The notes under the pieces are model-generated. The model did not search any database. It had not been told where the DNA came from and saw only the letters and a list, made by a program, of their open reading frames with translations. This document shows, piece by piece, positions 1 through 8,475 of a DNA stretch of 64,000 nucleotides (positions are counted from its first letter, which is position 1; each line of letters begins with the position of its first letter). The stretch covers positions 1-64,000 of the forward strand of contig JAFGTF010000070.1 in assembly GCA_016934265.1 (NCBI GenBank). Reading direction: 5' to 3'. Made by a program: the position numbers and the translations under genes. Source of the stretch: Spirochaetota bacterium (GTDB lineage Bacteria; Spirochaetota; B62-G9; DRHN01).

Positions 1-137
1 AGAATATTTTTATGAAAGACCTATATCGAACTTCAAGTGTACAGTTTTTTTACAACTTGTTCATTTCAATTTATACTATTAATATCATTATATATTCTAT
101 ACTCTCTTAGTTCTTATACTATTGCCTAGTCAATATT
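1..137. other. AT-rich stretch, no gene seen
   Basis: This short AT-rich run lies beyond the stop of the first deacetylase gene. I see no open reading frame, RNA gene or convincing hairpin in it. It is probably a spacer inside the polysaccharide cluster, which likely continues past the left edge. Confidence 0.5.
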
Positions 138-905
138 TTAACTTATACCTAATTCTTGACATATTCTTGCAATAGGCAGGATGGTTGCTCCTGATTTAAT
201 AGAGTGACAGACTACTTCATTAAAATATTTTATCGTGCAGCCATATTGAGACGGCTGCGTTGTTACATCGTGAGTAACGAAAATAAGCCACCCGCCTAAT
301 AAAGAGTTACGTTCAATAAGCTTCATTACCGGTTCCATGTTGTCACAGTTTCGCCAGTCAAGAAAAAATGCATTTAAAAGATTGAGGTCGATATTGCTAT
401 CGTTAACAGTCTGCCCTCCTCCTCTGCAGCATAAAAAGTGCCTTCCTATTACCCTCTTAACTTTTGGCTTTGGGCCATGGATTGGATAAGCAAAAGATTT
501 CAAGCATCCTTCAGGATAAATCTTTTGAAAGGCATCAAGATTGTCTATTACTGACTGTTCAAAAATCTTTACGTTAGTCGACCACCCATCATAATGATGA
601 AAAGTATGACAACCAATTTCATGTTCATTTTTTATAAGATGATCAATATCATCAATTGTGGCAATTCTTCCTGAAGCAGTTTCAGTTCCAAGAAGGCCCA
701 TTGATACAAAGAAAGTTCCATGCACTCCATATTTCTCTAGCACACTCGAACCATTTGTAAATGCAGAATGGGGAAAATCATCGAAAGAAAAAGATATATA
801 AGGAGTTGAAGTCGTTTTGATAAAAACTCTACGAGCAAAACGATCGCCCAATATTTTATGATATTTGTTCGCTACACGATTTGGCAAATTCCTTAACTGA
901 ATCAT
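138..905 (-). CDS. polysaccharide deacetylase family protein
   Basis: A 255-residue NodB-type (CE4) deacetylase, a family that removes N- or O-acetyl groups from sugar polymers in a metal-dependent way. The first motif is Asp42-Asp43 in a SFDDF context. The second is His100-Thr-Phe-His-His104, matching the H(S/T)xxH metal-binding pattern. A late THDV segment near residue 222 fits the closing catalytic histidine loop. There is no signal peptide, so the substrate is probably a lipid-linked or cytoplasmic intermediate, or secretion is atypical. It is the most distal gene of the leftward cluster in this window, 40 bp after the alpha/alpha-barrel gene. The family call is firm; the substrate is unknown. 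Confidence 0.85.
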   Translation of the reverse strand: MIQLRNLPNRVANKYHKILGDRFARRVFIKTTSTPYISFSFDDFPHSAFTNGSSVLEKYGVHGTFFVSMGLLGTETASGRIATIDDIDHLIKNEHEIGCHTFHHYDGWSTNVKIFEQSVIDNLDAFQKIYPEGCLKSFAYPIHGPKPKVKRVIGRHFLCCRGGGQTVNDSNIDLNLLNAFFLDWRNCDNMEPVMKLIERNSLLGGWLIFVTHDVTTQPSQYGCTIKYFNEVVCHSIKSGATILPIARICQELGIS

Positions 906-945
906 TCATATACCTCACAAGTGGTGCCGATTATGATATCTCACG

Positions 946-2130
946 TCATTTATGCTCCATTTCCAACTTGATAAATAGTATAGCAAGCGCCTTATAAGTT
1001 GTTGCTTGAGCCCAATGAAGCATCGGTGTTTTTACCTTTACAAGGGGATATTGTCTGTAATAAAAAAATCCTTTATCATGCTGCATATTATCGATCGCCC
1101 ACTGTGCAACCTTCAATGCCAATTGCAATGTCGATGACTCAATATCTGAAAAATTAGCAAGCGTATCGATAGATTGAGAGATACATTGGCTATCAACAGG
1201 ATATGTCTCGTTATGATAGTATTTCGGTCTTCCGTTCTCCTCGAAGAAATTATTTATATAAAAATCTAGTCCTCGTCTCAAGTGACCCAAATAAGTCTTA
1301 TCGCCGGTGCTCTCAATGTAACACTTAAGGCTGTCAAGGTTATATCCAGTGTGAAAATTATCGATCCAGTGAAATTTCGGATCTTCACCATAGTACCAAC
1401 TACCGTCTGGAAGCTGCCTGGTACAACTATATTCCATGGCGTTCCTGGCAGTTTCTAGATATTCTGAGTTAGACGAGTATTTATGAGTTTTAGCTAAAAA
1501 ACCTGCGGCCCACATGTTGTGGTTGTGGATTGTTGAACCGTTTTTACAGGTAGCAGTATAACTAAGACAGCTGCCTGTTTTGGTACTGTTCCGAGAAAGG
1601 TTTAGGATCCACCTGCATACACTATCAGCGATATCAAGATATCTATCCTCCCCGAGCATTTCGTATGCTTCAAGGAATGCCATTCCTATAAGGCTCGTCC
1701 AGATTGTAATCGGCTCGAATTTTGGATATCTGCCGCCGCGACTGGCAAAGTCAAAGTGCTTACCCCAGCTATATTCCTCATAGCCGGGAGATTTGTTCTC
1801 AATCAACCATTCCAGGCAATTTTTCGCCTTTAGCCTGTATGACATATCTCCCGTTTTTTTAAGCATTATCAGATATCCCCAGGCCATGTACCCTCTACCA
1901 ATTGTGGAGTCAAGAGGTTTAACGCCCAGGAGAGGTCGAAGGTTCACAGGGCTTCTCCTGATCAGTTGCATAAGGACTCTTTCAAGGAACAGGTTGCCAA
2001 AGGTTAACGGTCGTATGAAAGACGAAAGTCCGTCAAAAGGTTCATACCCTTTATAATCATGGGATTCGATCCATCTTTCAATCTTCCCTATACTCTCTAA
2101 TATCTCACTCTTAATGTTGTTGTTTATCAT
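946..2130 (-). CDS. six-hairpin (alpha/alpha-barrel) glycosidase-like protein
   Basis: A 394-residue soluble protein made of repeated helical hairpins, with Trp-rich segments such as AWGYL, HNHNMWAAG, GSWYYG and DNFHTGYNLDSL spread along its length. This pattern is typical of the six-hairpin glycosidase superfamily, which includes unsaturated glucuronyl hydrolases, polysaccharide lyases and epimerases. Repeated acidic and aromatic residues could form a sugar cleft, but I cannot assign catalytic residues. No signal peptide is seen. It sits between a GT2 glycosyltransferase gene and the terminal deacetylase gene, 17 bp from the former, so a role in trimming or modifying the exopolysaccharide is inferred. 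The start is an ATG without a strong Shine-Dalgarno sequence. Confidence 0.55.
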   Translation of the reverse strand: MINNNIKSEILESIGKIERWIESHDYKGYEPFDGLSSFIRPLTFGNLFLERVLMQLIRRSPVNLRPLLGVKPLDSTIGRGYMAWGYLIMLKKTGDMSYRLKAKNCLEWLIENKSPGYEEYSWGKHFDFASRGGRYPKFEPITIWTSLIGMAFLEAYEMLGEDRYLDIADSVCRWILNLSRNSTKTGSCLSYTATCKNGSTIHNHNMWAAGFLAKTHKYSSNSEYLETARNAMEYSCTRQLPDGSWYYGEDPKFHWIDNFHTGYNLDSLKCYIESTGDKTYLGHLRRGLDFYINNFFEENGRPKYYHNETYPVDSQCISQSIDTLANFSDIESSTLQLALKVAQWAIDNMQHDKGFFYYRQYPLVKVKTPMLHWAQATTYKALAILFIKLEMEHK

Positions 2131-2147
2131 TAATCAGGTTATGCCTT

Positions 2148-3017
2148 TCAATCTTTTCGAGGTCTGAAGAGTATGTTATGGAGTCTGTTCATCTGCTCTT
2201 TTCTGTAGAATGACATGAGCTCTTGTGATACCGGTCTTTCCTTTCGTCTAATCACTGCCAAGGCATATCCCAGAAAAAGAAAAAGACCGCTTAGTACATA
2301 CGGTTTGTTCTTCATCTGGTAAAAGATACGAAAAAGCTGCCAAACCGGATGCCCACCTAATAAATAATCTTTACGTCCACGCTTAATCCAGGCTCCTATG
2401 GAACTGGCATTTCCAGTCCCCACTTTCCTATGGTGATAACATACCTTCTCAGTAAAGGTTCGGGTGTGCCAACCATTCATTCTTGCCGTTGTAACCGCTA
2501 TCCAGTCAATTCCTCCCTCTTTTAAGGGAAAATAGCCCCCTATACTTTCGAAACATTCACGCCAAAAAAGTTGACATGCTCCAGAGACATGTTCAATATT
2601 AGTGAAATTGTAATCGTAATGAGAACCGTCTTCAACGAACGGCGTACCGGTAACACCCAGCAAAGAATCCTGTTCAAACTTTTCTAGTAAAAATTCAAAA
2701 TAATCCTTTTCGAATGTGATATCTGCATCAAGATTACCAATAATATCATATTCAATCTCTCGGAGCAGATTATAACCGGCATTAAAGGCCTCGACTTTAG
2801 CAGCAAAGTTGCGCTCTTTCCTCTCCGGTAAACGGATGAGTCTTATCCATTCATAAGTTTTACTATATTTTTGTACAATATCATCAGTACGATCAGTCGA
2901 ACCATCACTGACAATAATCCACCTCAATGGCAAAACGGTTTGTTTTATGACCGATTGGATGGTTTTTTCGATGGTAGCTTCTTCATTGTGAGCCGGTGTA
3001 ATTAATACATAGGACAT
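2148..3017 (-). CDS. glycosyltransferase family 2
   Basis: A GT-A-fold glycosyltransferase. The N-terminus has TPAHNEE and then VSDGSTD, the nucleotide-binding part. A DAD metal-binding motif follows about 100 residues in (NLDADI). One membrane segment near the C-terminus (around LFLFLGYAL) suggests membrane attachment. I chose the ATG at 3017 because GGAAG lies six bases upstream; an in-frame GTG at 3038 overlaps the stop of the GT4 gene (GTGA) but has no good ribosome site. It probably adds one sugar to the lipid-linked repeat unit together with the adjacent GT4 enzyme. Donor and acceptor cannot be read from sequence. Confidence 0.85.
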   Translation of the reverse strand: MSYVLITPAHNEEATIEKTIQSVIKQTVLPLRWIIVSDGSTDRTDDIVQKYSKTYEWIRLIRLPERKERNFAAKVEAFNAGYNLLREIEYDIIGNLDADITFEKDYFEFLLEKFEQDSLLGVTGTPFVEDGSHYDYNFTNIEHVSGACQLFWRECFESIGGYFPLKEGGIDWIAVTTARMNGWHTRTFTEKVCYHHRKVGTGNASSIGAWIKRGRKDYLLGGHPVWQLFRIFYQMKNKPYVLSGLFLFLGYALAVIRRKERPVSQELMSFYRKEQMNRLHNILFRPRKD

Positions 3018-3034
3018 ATTTGCTTCCGTTGATT

Positions 3035-4213
3035 TCACTTCAATTTAGCTTTCACACCAGACTCGATTAAATTGTAATAAATCTGCTTCTGTTTCTCCCA
3101 GTTGTAACGAATTGTAAAATCCCTCGCGTTTTTTGACAACAACAGACGACGCTGTGGATCATCATGTAATTTAACTACACATTCTGCTAACTCTTCTTCA
3201 CTTTCCCCGCTGATAAATTCCACCATGGTATCATCGAAGTAACTCTCTACCGTTCTTGTTTTTGTAACAATCACAGGTATATTTAAAGCGATGTATTCCA
3301 TTAACTTAACAGGAAGCATATATTGAGTGAAACTGTCATTAACCAAAGGGACGATACCCAAATCGGCATCCTCTATTAGCTTCGGCAGCTCATGAACCGG
3401 TACGAATTTCCCGATTATCTCTACAACCTGTGAAAGGTTAAGATCTTCCACAAGTTCAATCAATCTTTCAACGTCATCTCCTTCACCGATAATCTTGAAT
3501 ATTACATTACTAATCCGCTCTCGGATCAATTCCATTGCACGAATAGAAAGTTCCAAACCATGCCGCCTAGATATCGTACCATGATATACAAGCTTAAAAT
3601 CTTTACAATGTTTCCGATCTCCCCTCTGATAAAAAATCTCAGGATCCGGAGTATTCATAATAATTTCAAACTTACTTTTCGGATTGCCGTGGCCCACCAA
3701 TGCTTCTAGATGAATCTTATGAACTGAAATTGCTTTATGGGCAAAAGCTATGCTTATTTTCTCAACGAACCTTAATGTCTTTATTAATAAATGATTCTCA
3801 TTCAGTTTGAATTTCGAAATATACAACTCCGGCACTAAGTCATGTACATCCAATATCACTCGCGCTCCAAAAATACGAGGGATAAGAGCGGAAAAAACCA
3901 TGAAATCAGGCATCGTATGAACCTGTATAACGTCATAACGGGTTTTAATGTGTTTAATAGTAACTTTAACCGATGCTTTAAGTAAAAAAATAAAATAACT
4001 TAGTATATATCGCCACGAGCTCGAACCGCGATATCTTCTAACATTCAGCTGACACATCCACACACCATTAAGAATTTTTCTTTCTCCACGTTTCTCATTA
4101 CTTAAGCAAATGCATTCAACCTCGTCGCCTCTCTTAGCAAGCGCTTCGGCTTCCCTCCTGATCCGCGCATCAGATATGTATTCCGAGTATGCAACCATGC
4201 AGATTCTTGCCAT
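3035..4213 (-). CDS. glycosyltransferase family 4
   Basis: A 392-residue GT-B-fold retaining glycosyltransferase. The N-terminal domain has the DARIRREAEAL segment usual for family-4 enzymes. The C-terminal domain has IIGEGDD and the ADLGIVPL...LPVKLMEYIA segment that carries the acidic donor-binding motif. An N-terminal hydrophobic helix (YILSYFIFLLKASV) may dock to the membrane. The stop overlaps the alternative start of the GT2 gene, indicating one transcript. It is expected to transfer a nucleotide-activated sugar to the growing lipid-linked oligosaccharide. The sugar is unknown. Confidence 0.88.
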   Translation of the reverse strand: MARICMVAYSEYISDARIRREAEALAKRGDEVECICLSNEKRGERKILNGVWMCQLNVRRYRGSSSWRYILSYFIFLLKASVKVTIKHIKTRYDVIQVHTMPDFMVFSALIPRIFGARVILDVHDLVPELYISKFKLNENHLLIKTLRFVEKISIAFAHKAISVHKIHLEALVGHGNPKSKFEIIMNTPDPEIFYQRGDRKHCKDFKLVYHGTISRRHGLELSIRAMELIRERISNVIFKIIGEGDDVERLIELVEDLNLSQVVEIIGKFVPVHELPKLIEDADLGIVPLVNDSFTQYMLPVKLMEYIALNIPVIVTKTRTVESYFDDTMVEFISGESEEELAECVVKLHDDPQRRLLLSKNARDFTIRYNWEKQKQIYYNLIESGVKAKLK

Positions 4214-4262
4214 GACGTTCTATCAACCCCTTTACTGTCTTCTGAATAAAATCTATGAAATA

Positions 4263-5888
4263 TTACGATTCGCCAATAGTGAGATAGTCGGAAAAGGGGA
4301 TATCTCTTTGTGCCTCTCTTCCATTAGGAGAGTAATTAAAAGACCTGAGTAATAGACCCGGCACTGTAGTGTTTCTCTTGCATGTTACCGTTATCTTTCC
4401 CCGCCGGCCGGAATCGACTTGATTGAACTCAACGGAACGCCTCTGTGCGAACCATTCGACAACGTGATAAGCCGTAGAAGACCAGATTGCATCGTTTTCT
4501 ATCATTTTCACCACATGTCTATAGGAATCATCCCATAATCTCTCCGGCCCAAGGCTTCTTTGATGCCAGTTCACTGTTAACACACCGCCAATATCTCTTA
4601 TCTGAGCAAGCATATCCTCGACAGCATGAACTCCGCGATTTTGTGTCAATCCCATTCTTTTTGAATAGTACAATGCCGTATCTTGAATATTCAGAGGGAG
4701 CTCTAAAAGTTTCTTCACTCCAAAGGGCCGAAAGACCTGAGTCGTCCCTCCCCGAAACCCGACACATTCGTTGTAGCCATATGTCGAATCATAACAAAAT
4801 CCAGCTTTTTCGAGCAGTTTCGGCGATTGTTCATCATAATAGAGCCAATGCACCCTGACACCAGCGACATTACGCCCTGTGATCCGTTTAATTCTCTCTT
4901 TTTCATCTTCTGCCTTTTCTGAATCTCGCCATGCGTCAATTGCATGAAGTCCAATTTCGCAGCCCTTCGCAAGTAAACTCTCTACTTCTTGCTGGATATC
5001 ATTTACATCGTATCGAGCGGCTCTTCCTGATGCGTTACCCTTAGCAGGGGTAAGTCCATTTATTTTCTTGTATGGAATAACGAAAAAAGTTGATCTTAGG
5101 TTTTTCTCGATCTGCAAGTACTGTTCGAACTGATTGAAAAAGTCCCTTGCTAAGCCGAAGAAGATGAGAGGTAATGACATGGCTGCGAGTAAATTTTTAA
5201 GAAGCTTCTTCAGGGCAAGCCGCCCCCTCAAAAAACTCCATAAAGATAGAAGTGTTGCCCTATAGCAAAAACCCAAAACCGTTCGATCGATTTTATGAAA
5301 CCGTAAGCCCACAAAATCAACGTCATGCGTACAACAAGCTATGCAATCGAAGCCGGGCGGAACCGGCGGAATCTCGATTAAAGGAATTCCCGAGCCAACA
5401 ATCAGGTCGCGAATGATTGAAATATGATACTCTAATGTGGTGATAGTTGCATATTCCACCGGCTGACCAATCGATAGCAGAAAGCGAATCTCCTCTATCA
5501 GATCGACACCAATTCGGATTATTCTACTCTTATTATTTATTACCTCTATTCCTACTGCCTGGCTTGTATTTTCAGCCCGAATAACCACACGTTCGGAATT
5601 CTCGAAAGTTGAAAAACCGCGATAAATTGGAATACGTTTTTTTCGATAGCAAAGAACCGCTTGAATCCCGCTCGAGGCTGCAACAAGCCCAATTTTGCGG
5701 TCAAAATCGCGGTAGCTGCTTCCATATATGATGACAAGTTCAGCGTTAACACCAGAGGATTCTCCTGTCATCGATATCACAACGTCATACTTATTATCTC
5801 TACAGAAAAATTCCCATGGAGTTTTGAATAACTCGAAAAGCTCCCGGACAACATCCTTGTCTTTTTCCTCAATAATGACACCAATCAA
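4263..5888 (-). CDS. large polysaccharide deacetylase-like protein
   Basis: A 541-residue protein. The first 180 residues form a separate alpha/beta domain of the kind seen upstream of some EPS-cluster deacetylases. A NodB-like domain follows, with His188-Asp-Val-Asp191 and a GLHAID segment at 313-318. In canonical CE4 enzymes the second motif is H(S/T)xxH; here the partner position is Ala319, so only His315 is kept, as in a subgroup of long deacetylase-like proteins. A hydrophobic segment near 235-246 may contact the membrane. The start is a TTG five bases after AAGGTG. It lies 49 bp from the GT4 gene and is clearly part of the cluster. Deacetylase activity is plausible but not assured. Confidence 0.72.
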   Translation of the reverse strand: MIGVIIEEKDKDVVRELFELFKTPWEFFCRDNKYDVVISMTGESSGVNAELVIIYGSSYRDFDRKIGLVAASSGIQAVLCYRKKRIPIYRGFSTFENSERVVIRAENTSQAVGIEVINNKSRIIRIGVDLIEEIRFLLSIGQPVEYATITTLEYHISIIRDLIVGSGIPLIEIPPVPPGFDCIACCTHDVDFVGLRFHKIDRTVLGFCYRATLLSLWSFLRGRLALKKLLKNLLAAMSLPLIFFGLARDFFNQFEQYLQIEKNLRSTFFVIPYKKINGLTPAKGNASGRAARYDVNDIQQEVESLLAKGCEIGLHAIDAWRDSEKAEDEKERIKRITGRNVAGVRVHWLYYDEQSPKLLEKAGFCYDSTYGYNECVGFRGGTTQVFRPFGVKKLLELPLNIQDTALYYSKRMGLTQNRGVHAVEDMLAQIRDIGGVLTVNWHQRSLGPERLWDDSYRHVVKMIENDAIWSSTAYHVVEWFAQRRSVEFNQVDSGRRGKITVTCKRNTTVPGLLLRSFNYSPNGREAQRDIPFSDYLTIGES

Positions 5889-5935
5889 AACTGCACCTTA
5901 CATAACTATACTTGAATTACTTGGTATTAAATAAA

Positions 5936-6655
5936 TCAGCTGGATTCTAGCTTTTTCTTCATCTCATTTGAATTCTTAATGGCGTTTAGTATATCGGATT
6001 CAAACATTCTTTGAAGTATTTTAATATTCGGCATAATACAATGCCCGCCAATTTCACCCGGGAAATATTTTACTGGAGGCAGGTATCCTATCTCCTCATA
6101 AAAACTCACCACCTGATCATAATCTATGCTAAGTTTTCGACAATATCTCTCAACTTCCTGAGCCCATGCTATAATAAGCCCAAAATACGTTGTCGATGAA
6201 AGCTTAGCAAGCTCGGTGGTTTCAGGAGAGTCTAGAATCTTTATTTTCATTCCCAATGTTTGAAAATGTTGCGCTGCCAAAGTGCTCGCCTCTTTGTTTA
6301 TTCCACCTATAAATTTTGTATAGTGCATTAATTCTTGTCCCATTTTTCGGTGCTTCCCCCTGACGGGACTATGAACTATTAGTTTCTCAGTACTATTATA
6401 TATTCGACGTGTCGTACCGGGAAGTATCGTGCTATTAATTACTGTTAAAGCCGGTTTATACGTCTCTATATAGTTAATGGTTGTTTGAATAAAATCATCG
6501 ATCTCATATGGATAGCATATATGCATGATCTCACATGGCTCTTTAACCTCTTTTTCTTCTATATCAATACCGATCGCGTCATACTTTTTTCTTATAACAT
6601 CGTAAATAGGCTTTCCTATCTCCCCTAAACCGATAACTATTACTATCCCCTTCAT
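5936..6655 (-). CDS. short UDP-sugar dehydrogenase-like protein
   Basis: A 239-residue protein with a Rossmann NAD site (GLGEIG at 9-14), the STILPGTT segment, an ELAKLSS segment matching the central helix of UDP-glucose/UDP-GlcNAc dehydrogenases, and GGHCIMPN near the end, which matches the catalytic-cysteine loop. It stops soon after and so lacks the C-terminal nucleotide-sugar-binding domain of the usual 400-450-residue enzymes. AGGAGG lies seven bases before the ATG. It may supply the 6-dehydrogenase step (WbpA-like) for the WbpB-D-E genes upstream, or act on a different substrate. I see no neighbouring frame that restores the missing domain, so it is either a compact variant or a 3'-truncated gene. 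Confidence 0.65.
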   Translation of the reverse strand: MKGIVIVIGLGEIGKPIYDVIRKKYDAIGIDIEEKEVKEPCEIMHICYPYEIDDFIQTTINYIETYKPALTVINSTILPGTTRRIYNSTEKLIVHSPVRGKHRKMGQELMHYTKFIGGINKEASTLAAQHFQTLGMKIKILDSPETTELAKLSSTTYFGLIIAWAQEVERYCRKLSIDYDQVVSFYEEIGYLPPVKYFPGEIGGHCIMPNIKILQRMFESDILNAIKNSNEMKKKLESS

Positions 6656-6688
6656 GAAAACCTCCTACTGTGATGTATAATATACGTT

Positions 6689-7783
6689 TTATGAATATGA
6701 TTTTAATCTATTCGATATATATTTTATTTGGTCTTTTGTGAGCTCTGCAAACATTGGAAGCGAAATAAATTCCTGTGAACACTTTTCTGCGATCGAAAAC
6801 GGTGTAAAATCCTTACGCTGAATTGCTTTCTGCAGATGAACGGGTACCGGATAATGAATTCCGCAATAGATGTCCTGCTCTTTAAGAAAATCGATCAATG
6901 CATCACGGTTTGGAGTTCGCACTGCATATATATGGTATATGTGCTTTCTATAATCCGCCTCTTTCGGAGTAATGATCCCATTAATTTCTGAAAGCAATTC
7001 ATTATATAGCTCTGCATTTCTTCTGCGAGCCTCATTCCATTTTTCCAGGTGTTTCAATTTTACACTCAGAACTGCTCCCTGTATCCCGTCCATCCGTGCG
7101 TTCCATCCCATTACATCGTGATAATATTTTTTACTCTGGCCGTGATCCCGCAACATTTTTATTTTATTATTCAGGTCCGAATTATTAGTTACAACAGCCC
7201 CTGCTTCCCCAAAAGCACCGAGGTTTTTTCCAGGATAAAAGCTGAAACAGCCCGCATCTCCCATGGATCCTGCCTTCTTTCCTTTATACTCGGCACCATG
7301 GGCCTGGCAGGCGTCTTCAATGACAAAAAGCCCATGTTTTTTTGCGATATCCATAATCGGGTCCATATCCGCCGGCTGGCCGAACAGGTGAACAGGGATA
7401 ATCGCCTTTGTTTTTGAAGTTATTACATTCTCAACTAAATCGGGATTCATAGTGTAGCTGTTTTCATCGATATCCACAAATACCGGAGTGGCGCCGGCAA
7501 ATATGATTGCTTCGACAGTCGCAATAAATGTATTCGGGACAGTGATCACTTCGTCACCTCGGCCGATTCCAAGAGCAAGAAGCGAAAGCCAGAGAGCATC
7601 TGTACCGTTTCCAACGCCTATTGCGTGATCGACTCCACAGAATTCAGCGTACTCCTTCTCGAATTTCTCAACAAAGGGTCCCCCTGCAAATGCACAGGAA
7701 TCAACAACCTCCTGAATAGCTGCATCGATCTCTTCTTTAATCGTTTCATATTGTGCCTTCAGGTCAAGAAACGGAACTTTCAT
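6689..7783 (-). CDS. DegT/DnrJ/EryC1-family sugar aminotransferase (WbpE-like)
   Basis: A 364-residue PLP-dependent nucleotide-sugar aminotransferase. The Schiff-base lysine is Lys186 in the FYPGKNLGA motif; Asp157 (EDACQ) should pair with the PLP nitrogen; GNGTDAL at 58-64 binds the phosphate. GAGGAG is placed well before the ATG. WbpE/WlbC enzymes of this type transaminate UDP-3-keto-GlcNAc-uronate to the 3-amino sugar, which fits the WbpB-like oxidoreductase and WbpD-like acetyltransferase just upstream. The four-helix-bundle gene and purine-rich repeats separate it from those partners. Family certain; pathway assignment is from neighbours. Confidence 0.88.
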   Translation of the reverse strand: MKVPFLDLKAQYETIKEEIDAAIQEVVDSCAFAGGPFVEKFEKEYAEFCGVDHAIGVGNGTDALWLSLLALGIGRGDEVITVPNTFIATVEAIIFAGATPVFVDIDENSYTMNPDLVENVITSKTKAIIPVHLFGQPADMDPIMDIAKKHGLFVIEDACQAHGAEYKGKKAGSMGDAGCFSFYPGKNLGAFGEAGAVVTNNSDLNNKIKMLRDHGQSKKYYHDVMGWNARMDGIQGAVLSVKLKHLEKWNEARRRNAELYNELLSEINGIITPKEADYRKHIYHIYAVRTPNRDALIDFLKEQDIYCGIHYPVPVHLQKAIQRKDFTPFSIAEKCSQEFISLPMFAELTKDQIKYISNRLKSYS

Positions 7784-7798
7784 AATTACTCCTCAATA

Positions 7799-8037
7799 TA
7801 GGTTAAAGGTGAAAGGACAAAGGTTCAAGGTTTAAGGTAAAAGGGAAAAGGTTCAAGGTGAAAGGACAAAGGTTCAAGGGAAAAGGTTCAAGGTTTAAGG
7901 TAAAAGGGAAAAGGTTCAAGGTGAAAGGACAAAGGTTCAAGGGAAAAGGTTCAAGGTTTAAGGTGAAAGGAAAAAGGTTAAAGGTTTAAGGTGAAAGGTA
8001 AAAGCAGCCTTTATCCTTATTCCTTTATCCTTTGTCT
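7799..8037. repeat. purine-rich AAAGG-type repeat block 1
   Basis: About 200 bases of degenerate tandem repeat on the plus strand with the theme AAGGTnnAAGG. A longer unit beginning GAAAGGACAAAGGTTCAAG recurs at 7811, 7860 and 7923 (spacings 49 and 63), so there is a higher-order period. At about 8009 the strand bias flips to CCTTTATCC-type pyrimidine repeats, making the end of the block an inverted copy that could fold back. It lies directly downstream of the four-helix gene stop and upstream of the aminotransferase start. Confidence 0.9.
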
Positions 8038-8394
8038 TTATAAAAACCCCCGTTTAGTTTTAATAAGTCCACTTATCATTGAGGATATTTCAATTGTCTC
8101 TTTAAGCCAATCTTCTCCTACTTTCTTGTCAATATAGCCAACATCCATTCCTATATAAATTTGTGAGCGAAGTTCACCACAAGATCCTTTGGCATACGAT
8201 AAAAAGTTTAAACATTGTCTATTAGATTCTCTTTCAAAACCCTCTGCGATATTACTTGAAACGGACAACCCAGATCTGGTAATTTGATCTTTGAAACCAT
8301 AATCTTTTAAATACTTAAGTTTCTTATATAAATCAGCACTTAACTTAGCAGATCTTTTCCATACTTCAAGCTCCTCAAACCTCATTATTCCCAT
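8038..8394 (-). CDS. four-helix bundle protein, S23/IVP family
   Basis: A 118-residue all-helical protein. It starts with the FEELEVWK signature, then has the SSNIAEGFER motif in the middle and the GSCGELRSQ segment. These mark the four-helix-bundle family named after proteins encoded by 23S rRNA intervening sequences (TIGR02436-like), related in fold to the Avd accessory protein of diversity-generating retroelements. The function of free-standing members is not established. No reverse transcriptase or variable repeat is visible nearby. Purine/pyrimidine repeats flank it on both sides and it interrupts an otherwise compact sugar operon, so it looks like a later insertion. A second in-frame ATG at 8385 is possible. 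Confidence 0.88.
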   Translation of the reverse strand: MGIMRFEELEVWKRSAKLSADLYKKLKYLKDYGFKDQITRSGLSVSSNIAEGFERESNRQCLNFLSYAKGSCGELRSQIYIGMDVGYIDKKVGEDWLKETIEISSMISGLIKTKRGFL

Positions 8395-8403
8395 CCATAA
8401 ACA

Positions 8404-8475
8404 TTAGCAATGTTCCTTTTGCCTTTAACCTTTTACCTTTATCTTTCTTTGCGATCTTTGCGTCTTCGCGGTTAT
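8404..8475. repeat. purine/pyrimidine repeat block 2
   Basis: Plus strand is a run of CCTTTnnCC-type words followed by CTTTGCGATCTTTGCGTCTTC. On the minus strand this reads as the GAAGACGCAAAGA followed by AAAGGTnAAAGG pattern. It fills the whole gap between the acetyltransferase stop and the four-helix gene start. It is the same family as the blocks at 7799 and 8971. Confidence 0.85.

Noticed and set aside
7799-8037. Could the AAAGG repeats be a CRISPR array?
   Set aside because: The units are degenerate, have variable period and no unique spacers, and no cas genes are near. They are simple purine-rich repeats.
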